64,000 nt of DNA from Pomphorhynchus laevis (taxonomy: Eukaryota > Acanthocephala > Palaeacanthocephala > Echinorhynchida > Pomphorhynchidae), in the NCBI GenBank assembly GCA_012934845.2, contig WNNJ02001726.1, positions 1 to 64,000 on the forward strand, in the 5' to 3' direction. The notes under the pieces are model-generated. The model worked only from the letters and a program-made list of their open reading frames with translations, searched no databases and was not told the DNA's origin. Shown here piece by piece: positions 1-12,000 of this stretch. Made by a program: the position numbers and the translations under genes. Position 1 is the first letter of the stretch; every line of letters starts with the position of its first letter.

Positions 1-2866
1 CATCACAGGGCATAAAAATAAAAAAAATTATTATTAAATGAAAAAAATTTATTTGATAAATAAATTTCATTAGATTTATTTTTGCTTGCAATATGTAATT
101 AGTGTCTTTTTAAATATAAATGTTTAAATTATAAGTATAAATTTATTAATAATAAATTGATTAAATAATTAATTTTATTAATTTATTTAATAATTAATTT
201 TATTAATAATAAATTTATATTCCTCAATTTTTTATAAATTTATTCTGTACAAATAAATAATTAATTTATTAATTATTTAAAAATTAATTGATTTTTTATT
301 AATTAGTACATACAAATATTCATATTCAACTAGAACAAATAACTTACTAATTTTAATAAATTAATGATGAATGATTTTATTCATTAATTAAACGATTTTT
401 TTAAATAACATACATTTATTTGTTAATAAATTGCAAGAAAATATTGATCTCTCTTAAAATGTTAAATTATTACAAGTGACTTCATCTTTTTTTAACATTT
501 TAATATTATAATATCTTTTTCAAAATATTCAAATCATTAAGAATTAAGAAAATTCAGTTAGAAACGAACAACGTTAACGTATATCATTGGAAAATGATTA
601 ATAAAAAGCATATTTTAAAATTTCTAAAAGATTGTTTAGCGTTTCATCGCGCTAAACGTCTAATTAAGTAGAAATGAATGGCAGTATTATCGTTGTTACT
701 ACTCTCACTTGAGAATACTCCCTAATTTGCATGCATAGACACCAGGATTAGTGTCTCTGCAGCCAACTATATAAAATTGTTGGTTACTGCTTTATTTGCA
801 GAATGCGGTAACAATTTTAATTCAAATGTTTTCTGTATAAAAGCATTTAAAACATTTATAAATTTAAAACAATTATACTTTTATGGCTTAGTGTGTGCAT
901 ATTTCTTTATTTGTAGCTAAAAATCAAGAATAACAGCAAAAATTCAATTTTTCCATAATATTTTATTTAGCTTCTTAAAGCATTGTTGTGTAGAGCGAAG
1001 CCGAAAAATCAGTTTAGTGATGCCATATCATTAGAAATTAATACTATTAAATAGTGACACACATTTTTGATATTTTTGTTGCGTTTACTTTAATCGTTTC
1101 TATTTTGCTACCACCAATATTTTGACGATATAAGACGTCTGAAATAAAAGAAGTCTTAACTTAAACTAACTAAACTTGATCGTCATTATAATGAAGATCA
1201 AGATATTACGCTTTCTAGTTAATTTTTTCTTATTGAAGTTTTGATAAACAGTCTGCTTTTTCTTTAAATAGTTGTCGAAAACTGAAGTCACAGTCTCGTT
1301 GCTCGTATACACAAGTATGTTTTTGATTTATTTGTTGAATATCAATTAAACTTCGTGTTTAGTTAAGATATTCGCTGAGAATATAACGTTGCTTATTATT
1401 GTACTCGTAATTGTAACAGCTACAAAGTACTACAATTTGCAGTAATAACTTAATGGAAGTATTAAACTAAATTACGTTTTCATAAAATTTACTTTCAACA
1501 AAAGTAAATTTTATGAAAACGTTTTACTCTTCAATTTTAAAGGAATTTTAAAGTAAGTGTTTTATTTTATGAATGTTTTTGAATTGTAATGATTTTGTTT
1601 CTGTTGTTATTGCTTTTATTGAATTGTATAAATTGTTCGGAACTTTACGTGTGCAATATGACTGAAGAAGACTGTCATACAGTCGAAACGTTCTTAATAA
1701 ATTTTAGATTTCAAAATCTCTTTTTACGATTATAATTATTTATTTCATTTTATCCTATGGAGGATATATTTTTATAATTTTATATCTGACTCTGTTAAAC
1801 TGTGCTCCGGGAGCTAATAAGCTTCAGTTTAATAATTGTAGATGTTGCCAAAAACCCGAGTTCGATAATAATCATATAACCAATAATCATATATATAATA
1901 TATGCATATAATCTATATTATTATATGTATATAAACATATAATATATACATATAATCTTTTGGTTTAAAGTTTGAAAGTTTTTTTAATGTGGCAAATGCA
2001 CACAGACTGTGTGCTTACAAGCCCACAAAAGCGAAACAGATAAAAAAAAGTTAATCGTTTAGTAGATCGTTCTTCTGGTTATATATAACCACAAGATTGG
2101 TGTTCTTCACCGGCACGAAATCAAAGATATTTAAATCATTTCGTTTATTTAAACTTTTTCAATTGTACGTTAATTATTTCTTAAGCTTTTTTTAAGGTGA
2201 AAAAAGTATATATATGTATATATGATTAGGGTTTATACATTAGGTCGATATCCTGTAGGACTAGTCATTTATATATTGTAAAGTAAAAATATCGACTATT
2301 CAGACAAATATTTAGTTAGACAGCACAACTCATTTATTATTGAAAATGTTGTTTTAATTCTATCTTTCTTATCTAATCTAAAAATTCCTATATATATGTA
2401 TTTATATTGATCTAGCCTCACATATTGGATTCAAATATTTACATTTAATAATTTTGTCGTAATTATTGTAATAATTAATAAATATAATCATCATATTTGC
2501 TTTTCTTTTTCGTTGCCATGTACATTTCTCTCTACATAAATATAAATTATAAAACATATCAATTTATTGTTATCTCTTTTACATTTCTATTTTAAAACTT
2601 TAAAAGCTTTATTTGGATCAGAATGGTCAATATTCTTGACTTACGGGAAAATATTTACGTAATATATTTACAAATGATCACTTAACAATTTTCATTCAAC
2701 ACGTCTAAATTACTAACAAAACAATAGCTGTGTAGAAATGTTGTATCCCTTCAGTCCAACTCTCTTGATTTGATAAATTGCTTTGACTGCAGCATTTATG
2801 TGACTTAATAACTTCTAGCATTTAGTGATTGCTATCTTGCTAATGTAAACTTCAAAATTTTTAAAG
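1..2866. other. 5' flanking region of the dynein gene
   Basis: No protein-coding region was recognised in this AT-rich stretch. It holds a run of small hairpins (about 700-825), a 21-bp inverted repeat (1474-1522) and a hammerhead-like core (1662-1690). The last 20 bases before the ATG are T/A-rich and end in AAAG, which could be a cis or trans splice acceptor, so the true 5' UTR is uncertain. An in-frame stop at 2846 limits upstream extension of the frame. Confidence 0.6.
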
Positions 2867-3071
2867 ATGGCAATAAACACTGATCTGGGCGATGGTGCTG
2901 TCGTACTGGATAAATTTATTTGTTTTCTTAAACAAACTGCCATTAACTTATTCGGAGAAATCTATAAGGATGAATATAATTCCTTCTTGGATATTGATAA
3001 GGATGGATGTATTACCAAATTCCTCGTTGATCACAAAGTACCCGTTTTGGTAATCCATTGTATCAAAGAAG
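2867..3071 (+). CDS. Dynein exon 1 (residues 1-68)
   Basis: Begins [17 protein letters not shown] and ends at GAAG before donor gtattt. The stretch [18 protein letters not shown] aligns with the poorly conserved N-terminal region of dynein-1. It leaves one base of codon 69. Confidence 0.8.
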
Positions 3072-6000
3072 GTATTTCATTTAAACTTGTTTAAAGGTTT
3101 AATCTTAAATGTTATTTAAATGTAACTTTAAATTTTACATGTAATTAATAATCGTGAAGTTTAAACAAATTAAATCTACTACATTGCTAATTGTGTTCAT
3201 TATATACTTATTATAATTATATATTATTTCGAAAATACTATTATATTATTTAATATACTAATATATTATATTAAATATTATATGCAATATTTTAGATATT
3301 GTAATAGTTTTATTTAAAAATAAATGGTTTTATTGATAAACATCAGCTCTTATAGTTATAAATTCCGCTGAATGAAATACGAGTGTTTTACAGTTATCAA
3401 AATATTGACGAAATCTTGAAAAATTCTTTAATCGTACTTTAATAAATAATTTATTATTTATGTATAATAAAAATTTTTTTAATTTTCCTATTTAATAATG
3501 TATTATTTATGTATAATAATATGATAAAATAAATAATATATTAATTTTATTATTTTACAGGTATAATAAAAATTATTTTGAATTTATTTAATTAATTACT
3601 CTGTATTTTTAACTGCTAACTGTTAATTGACTTCATATATGTCATTTTCTTGTATATAAATATCTTAAACAATTTAAAGCTGCTATAAGCCCACTTTTAT
3701 CCACAGTTCTAATCAATTAATCTGCAGGATAGAACGCTGCATTAACTGAGAAACACGTGATATTGGAAGATATGCTCTTACATGATTGATAAAGCTCTTT
3801 ATAAAAAAATAATAATTAAGATATTGCATCAATCGTATACTGTTTTGATGAAACCCTTTTTATAACTAGGAAACAATTTATTTATCACTTTTATCCATAT
3901 ACTTATTTATTTGAAGTTATAATTTTACTTAATCATGCGTTTTTACTCATTCATTACATATTTTTTCTTAGTCATTGTTTATTTTTTCAAAATTATAGCT
4001 TTCGTTTCAAATGTTTAATACAATTATCGTTTTTATGTAAAGATCAACGTATTTATACTGCGATTTCATATTAACTTACATATTATAAATAATATGTAAA
4101 TTCATTGTAAATATTTATAAATATTATAAATATTTTTAATTATAAATACTGTCGGTATTTTAAAATATTAATAAATAATTGAATTGCAAAAATTCAATTA
4201 ATAAATTCCCTCTGTGGTATTTATAGAATTGACTGTGTTGTCTTTGTAATTACCTTAAAATGTAAAAAGCTAATACCAGGTAACTAAATATGATTTAACA
4301 TATGATAAGGTAACTAAATATGATTTAACTCTGCTTCTAAAGACAGATAAAGTTGCTACAAACATTATGTTACTACCAGATGCCTGACATTTTTTGTATC
4401 TCATTGTTCATTCTGTATTTCTATTTCTGTTTCCTTTATAATTGTGAGCATGTGAACCACCGAAATATAGAAAACTAATTTGAACAAAAATATCGCCTTT
4501 GGATGATTTTTATTTAATGTACATTTGGATATATTTCTCGGTTTATTGTGTATACTTCATATTAAACGTTAGCTTAACTATCGTAACTGAAAATTAACTG
4601 ATTGCAATTGTTGTTCTCGAAAATAGTGAGCTTGTGAGTTACCTAATTATCGGAACGAATTTGATTAATAAAAATGTCTTCTTGCCTTTGAATCATTCGA
4701 TAACAGTTGAATACACCGTTATGTAACTTTGCTTTCTGTCTGTTTTTGTTAATCATTTAAAAATATGTTCAAATAAATTTTTTAATGTCTGATTATAGAC
4801 ATGTAAAAGGTTCGAAAATTCAACTTAGACTTTGTTCTTCAATTTCTCTAAATAATAAAAATGAAAATATCTATTATTAAAAAATAAAACTTTGCTCGAT
4901 TAAATTATTAAATCAATTAGTCTAAATGGTAACTAAATATTGCAAACGAATTTGATTAATAAAAGTGTCTTCTTGCCTTTGAATCATTCGATAACAGTTG
5001 AAAACATCTTTATACAACTTTGCTTTCTGTCTGTTTTTGTTTATTGAAAACTAACCCAAATAAATTTTTGTTTATTTGTCTGATTGTAGAAGTATATAAG
5101 TATATTCTGATTTATAAAAGTATAAATTATTAGTTGGCTCTTCCTTCGAGAAATGTAAGAAAAATAGTATTATTTTTGAATTTCAAATTCTTCCTGATGC
5201 TGATTCTTCCAGACGAATCATAAAAGTTTAATTAGACTTTTAATTCATATACGTCTAACATTCTTAAACTTTTAATTTGTGATAGTTTAAAATAAAAGTG
5301 TTAATTAGATATTTTCTTTAATAAGTTGAATGCAAGATATTTCTTTAATAAGTCAATGCTGAAGGCAGAATTTTCGATTAAATCAAATGTGTATAAGTTA
5401 TCTTGTAGTATTCAATGAGTATTCATTACAACGATTTAATAAGAGCTTATTTAAATACAAGTAGAAATCATTAGTTGGCCCTTTATCCGAGAAAAGTAAG
5501 AAATATTATTTTTGAATTTTCGCCAATGCGATTGGTCTCTTCAGAAAACACTAGTCTTTGACAAATGATGCATAGTATATAAAGAATAAAAACAAAAAAT
5601 AAATAAATTTTTTATTCTTTAATTTTTTAAGAATAAAACACGGGAGTTTGAATAAGCTCTGATCTATCCTCACGAATGAACACGTCGTACACATGTAATA
5701 AAGCTGATTCTTCCGTTTCAAATTCTTCCGCAAGCAGATTCTTTCGGAAGAATCAGCTTTTTAGAATAAGCTCTGAACTATCCTCACGAATGAACACGTC
5801 GTACACATGTAATAAAGCTGATTCTTCCGTTTCAAATTCTTCCGCAAACAGATGCTTTCGGAAGAATCAGCTTTTTAGAATAAGCTCTGATCTATCCTCA
5901 CGAATGAACACGTCGTACACATGTAATAAAGCTGATTCTTCCGTTTCAAATTCTTCCGCAAGCAGATTCTTTCGGAAGAATCAGCTTTTTAGAATAAGCT

Positions 6001-9000
6001 CTGATTTATCCTCACGAATGAAGACATCGGGCACATGTACCAAAGCTGATTCTTCCGTTTTAAATTCTTCCGGAAGCTGATAATTCCGGAAGAATCAGCA
6101 TCCCGAAGAATTTGAAATTCAAAAATAATACTATTTAAATAATACTAATATCTACATCACACTCTTCCCCGCCTCGCCTCATCCTGACTGAAATCTTTTA
6201 TCTATTCCATGTCTTTTCTTGGAGAAAGAGCCAACTAATGATTACATACTATCTAAACACAATTTTAAAAGAAATAACTTTTTTATTTTTTTTTGATTGT
6301 AGACACGAAAAGGTTCAAAACTTAAACTTGTTCTAAAACAAGTAAAATGAAAATATCTATTATGTTAATTTAAAGTTTTCTCAATTAAATAATTAAATAG
6401 ATTAGTCTAAATGATAAGTAAATGCATTTTTGTGTAAATCCATATTATATAAAACTTAGAAATATCTATATAGTTCACATCTCTTCATCTCTTTTCACAT
6501 ACTTTTGTTCAACTTGAATCTAAACTGTCGGTTACTTGTTTGTATATATTCAAATCATATAATACATTATATATAATATATATCAATATATATTATGTAT
6601 GTATAGATTAATTAAATGATTATTAACCTTTATAATTCAATCAATATTAAACAATTCTACTATATTTCAATATTTTCGATTAATTCACTCGGCTCGGGCT
6701 TGTGTTGAGTTTTTTAAATTTTAAAATTTTTTAACCTTTAAAAATAAAATTTATAAAAGACGAGACCATATCAATGCCTTTTTATATAAAAATATGAAAT
6801 GGCTTTTAACACATAATTTTATATTCTAATAACGTAAATGCTCATGATATTTGTAAGTATATATGCTTATTTATATTATGGTTGTATTTGAAATAGACAA
6901 CGTTGTCTATTTCAAATACAACCATAATATATATTGGAATTTTCTATGGATCTAGATCAACTGCTTCTACCTAACATCCACAATATGTTTATTTATATAT
7001 GTTTATTTAGTTTACTCATATGTTTATTTATTACTTTTATAAATAAATTTTTAGTACATAGATATATAGTATACATGCTTTGATGGTGCGCGTTCGTCAT
7101 TTCTCCAGACCAAAGTATCCACGTTGCTCACACTTCCCCGTATCCATCCCATCACACTCCTTCCCCGCCTCGCCTCATCCTGACGGAAATCTTTTATCTA
7201 TTCCATGTTTCAATCTTCGAAGTCTCATCTGTCTCATGTCCATTCCCAATAAAACCTCAAGTATTCTTCAAAGCTTAAAAGTAAATCGGAAATTTTCGAG
7301 TTTCTATTACCTCAGTAATAAAATCTCTAGCAATTATTTTAGCAAGCTGTATTAATTATATATTTATTATATTATAATAAATATTATATTATTATATTTT
7401 TTTTGTACAAAAAAAATTAAATTATTATTTAATCAAATATTTTTAAATTATTAAGAATTGCTGTGTTTAATTCAAATAATAGCAGATTATTGTCAATAAC
7501 ATCTAATTTACAACATTTTGTTTAGAAACAGATATCGATGAAGGCGAAAGTGGTTGTTCATTTATGATATCGAATGATATGAAGTACAGTGGGTCCCGTT
7601 CGCAAAGGTTTGGTTGTCCTATTACTTCTGTAATATTTTTAATAATAAATTTTATTTTGGTAGGATTATTTGTTTATAAATGTTGTACTCATACATCCTA
7701 GGGTTTATCACTTGATAAACTTGTGTCACGTTATTTTTAATGTGCTAATTAATTATTCAGCTTTTTAAACAAATAATCTAAACAGCTTATTATTTACAAA
7801 GATAATTTATGAATATAAATATACTATTGTTTGTACTAGTTTACCTTCGAAAGTAAGGTAAACGTTCCCTTTTTGAAGATAAACTAGTACATACAATAGT
7901 ATTTATAAGCATCCTTTACGGGATCACGTGTGTGGTTTGAAGAATCACCAATATATATTCAAAATAATAAAATAATAAATTCAGTTATTAAACGAGTAAA
8001 GTAGGTATTTAATTTATATTTTCCGTATTTTGTTCATAAAACATCAAACAAACAAAACATCATGATTTTGTATTCCCATCTGTTGCCCTATTTTATAAAA
8101 TTGTAAGAAAAAATGAATCAAAAAGCTAAATTACTAAATTTATAATAATTGTTAGCATATAATGTAAAACTCTGAATTAATAAAATTTATAAAATATTAT
8201 TAAATCATTATAATTAATTAATTATTTGTTAAATTATAATTATTAATTATAATCCTTAATAAAACTAAAATGTTTAATAGGTAAAAAGGTTGTTTGCTTC
8301 TCAATTTAAATATGTAATGATAAGGATATTTAGTTGATGATCATTATTAATCACAAATTAATAATTATATGTTACTAATATCAATCACTTGATGTTTCAG
8401 TGTCGCCTTTGTTAAAAGCTGCTTGATGATAGAATCGGATAAGCCATTTCAGAGACAGATGTGTGTCTTCACGTTAGAGGGAAAATCGCCTTACCAAACC
8501 CTACATTCTGTTGTTAGCTCGTTGTGTGCTCCATTTCTTAAGAGTTACGTGATTGATGCCCGTCTTTCAGAGAGGTAATTTTAAGTCGTTTGATCCTCAA
8601 TAATATTCTATTTATAGAGATGGTGACAAAATGGTTCCGGCTTTGGAGAAAAAGTTTGCTGAAATTGAAATGGGCTTGCTGCATTTACAGCAGAATATTG
8701 ATATACCAGAAGTCAATCTCACCGCCCATCCTGTAATCCTTGAGGTTATTAAAAAGTGTTCTCATGAAAATCGAAAACCAACTGTTGACGATTTTGCCGA
8801 ATATCTCGAAAACAGCAATTTTATGAACCAATTGCATACTGACGTGAATCGTTGGGTTAAGGAAATTCAAGAAGTATACAAATTATAAATAGGTATAAAG
8901 TATCATGTTTAAATTTTAGATTACCCGACTAGATCGCGATCCGTCGTCGGGTACTGCTATGCAAGAAATTACATTTTGGGTTAATCTAGAAAGGGTTCTT

Positions 9001-12000
9001 AATCGCATACAAGAACGGAGAGAAAGCTTAGAGATAACTCTAACTTTAGATATTCTTAGAGCGGGAAAGCGGTTCATTGCAGTGCTGGCTTTTGATTCCG
9101 ATACAGGCATTTCCTTGCAAATATTTTTTATTTATATTTTTTCTCTTTTTTAGGATTAAAGGAAACAGTCGATCGAGCTAGAAATTATAATATTTTGATG
9201 AAAGATTTTCCATTAAACGATTTGCTGTCGGCTACAGAAATTACAAAAATGAAACTGCCGATACAGACAATTTTCACCGCCCTGCGAAGAATTAGAAATA
9301 CGCAGTATCCACTTGAGCGTGGAGTTCGATTAATTGAAGCTATATCTAGAGACCTTACAAAAACGCTTATTAAGGTATTATTAAGCGTTTATTAATTAAC
9401 ATTTTTTATCATTAAACATAAAATAAATATTTTACTTTTATCGATAAAACTCATTTTTAACGTGCACCTTATCGCACACCTTCGGGATTAATTTTTTTTA
9501 TTACATTTAATTTATTTTCTGAAATATTATAACTATATGTTTGGATTTATTCTAAATTTTCTAAAGAAATAAGTTTCGGTTATCTTTAGTTATTTATAAA
9601 TTAATCAACAATTAAGTAATCATACATTAGGTAAAAATATATTTGACTAATAAAACTTTCGTCGAGTGAAAAATATTAAATGTTGCTTATTTGCATTCTA
9701 AAATACGTCTCCACTTTTTGTTCCCAAGAATTGATCTGATTCCTGAAAGAAATTAAATTGATAATTAACTTGAGAAGATTAAATCGATAATTAACTTGAT
9801 AGGATTCAAGTTTTTTGAAATATATTATTGAACAATAATCTTCTTAAATTAAATTAATCTAATAAGATTTTTCTTAAATTATTTTATTTAAAATAATAAT
9901 TTATTTATTTAAGAGAAATCTTAAATAAAATTAATTGATTTTTCTTTAAATATTCATCGCTATTTGTTCGAAAATATATTTAATTTTCAAATTTAAGTAG
10001 GAATTAATTCTCGTAACCATCAATAATTTTAAGTTTACTATAGATTTCATTTTATAGTGAATAATATCTAATTCACTATATCTTAATTGTTAAGGTCAAA
10101 GATGACTAATCCTTTCTTATCTCTAAACAAAATTTGTATTTCATAAACTTTCAAATGTCTGTCGTATATTTGATATTAAACACATAATCTAATTAGACTT
10201 GTTATTGAATAACTTTTATAGAAAAAATAACATTTTTAATTTCTAATTTAGGTTTTGTCTGCTTGGAGATTAATGCATTTACCGTATAACGAATGCAGAA
10301 CAATTTTAACTGAATGTCTCGACATTTTTAAAACATGGGACGATGAGTATGAACGATTTTTGGCATTAATACGGGAAGCTACAAAGAAGAAAAAACAACG
10401 AGAAGATACGTATAGACTGGTGCGTCGTACAAATCAACAACATAAAGTATTACAGGATCGTCTTGATCATCTGATGAGGTACGTTTTATTTCGTAATATA
10501 ATGCATGATTTTATAAAAATTCACATATGACTGATTGACTTGTGCCCGATTTTAATTTTCAAATAAAAAATATTTACGTGATAAACATTTTATGCCGTAA
10601 AGTTCTTAATGCTCTTTTACGAACATTAATTCGTAAATATAGATGCTCAAACGAATAAACGATTTAGTTTTAATTTATTATTTTTAATTAATTATTTATT
10701 AATAATTAATTAAATAATAAAATAATTAATAACAATTGATAATTATAATAATTAATCAATAAAATACCGCTTTTTACTGTGTATTTTTTAAAATGTATCA
10801 ATTCATAGTCCAATTTTAACTGACAACGTAGGAATTAAGCTCAAAAAGTTATGGTAGGTAATTATTTAATATCTAATTTAATATTATTTAATAATCTAAT
10901 ATGGCAGATGTAGAATATTGGAACAAGTACAATGTGGTTAGAAACATTCACAGTTATGCTGCAACTCTTATGTATATATGAAGTGTATGCAATTCAGCTT
11001 TATTTTACAGCTATTTATATATCTAAATTGTTTATACGTCAATTTAAGAGCTTGCAAATATGGTATGCTCCACAAAACGATTTTTATAATTAAACTATAA
11101 TTAACCGGATTTAGAAATCAACGAGCGTTTGGTTGAAAGAAATTTCTGAAACAAATTGAAGTTGTTATTTTTGAATGATATATCGAATATTTACAAATTA
11201 TTTTATTTGCATTATTGGTAAATATTTGTTGAAATATCAAACTTTTCTATTTAATATTCTCAGTTGGTTTACCTAAAGTTATCACTTTGTGGAGTATAGC
11301 GGATACGTACAATTTAAGTGCATGATCTTTTTAAATTTAAAATTTTCAAGCGACAACTTATTTTGATATCAGACATTTTTATCCTTAACTTTTAGGTTTC
11401 GCCATCAACATGATCAGCTTCGTAGTGTCATTGTGAGAGTGCTTCGACCTCATCCTGGTGATTTACTCGAATCTAGCTCTTCTACCATTGCAAGTGGAGA
11501 GCAATCCTATACTTTATCAGAAAATTTGATGTATAGCTCGGACGCTGCATTAGCCATCTATGTATGAATTATATTATATTTCTTGAAATTAAAAGTATTT
11601 TGCAGGAAGTAATGGAAGCCTATAGAATCGTTAAAGAAGCCGATGTGCTTGATATATCCAAGGAGGGAGATGATGTTTGGGGAGATGCAATGAGAAGGTA
11701 ATATTAATGTTTTTAATTTGTTTTAAGCTGTTTGTAAATTTTTAACTTTGAGCGTTAATAGTTTTTTTTGATTTCATTAGGAACACTTTAGTAAGCAACA
11801 AAATATTCAATTAAATGGTCTTTACAAAATTTCATTCTTAGTTATTATTGAATTAGTATCATTATTATTTTTAGTTATTATTATCATCAAATTCATTGGA
11901 AACTTTTAATTAATTCCATTGATAAATATCTTAATATAATTTATATATTATATAATTATATATATTTTATATTTATATATTTTTGTAAGGAATTTTTCAC

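Larger units (their letters stand above)
5128..6241. mobile_element. Inverted-repeat (fold-back/MITE-like) element
   Basis: ATTAGTTGGCTCTT at 5128 is matched inverted near 6241. A longer inner pair lies at about 5161-5212 and 6084-6137, containing AATTTCAAATTCTTC and GCTGATTCTTCC. No transposase frame was seen. The centre is a 114-bp minisatellite. It resembles a non-autonomous DNA element or fold-back element; the family was not recognised. Confidence 0.6.
4796..6425. repeat. Direct repeats flanking the 5128-6241 element
   Basis: Segments 4796-4940 and 6300-6425 are diverged copies, sharing AGACA..AAAAGGTTC, AAAATGAAAATATCTATTAT and AGTCTAAATG. They bracket the inverted-repeat element and suggest a local duplication around it. 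Confidence 0.6.
3072..7525. other. Intron 1, repeat-rich (4454 nt)
   Basis: AT-rich intron. It holds direct repeats (4653-4750 with 4944-5045; 4796-4940 with 6300-6425), a 1.1-kb inverted-repeat element with a minisatellite (5128-6241), a perfect palindrome (6872-6931) and two copies of a GC-richer segment (6150-6212, 7145-7209). No dynein exon was seen inside. Confidence 0.8.

Noticed and set aside
5676-6080. 134-codon frame as a real protein gene
   Set aside because: It is a minisatellite with a period divisible by three inside an intron. It has no known domain and no splice or start context.
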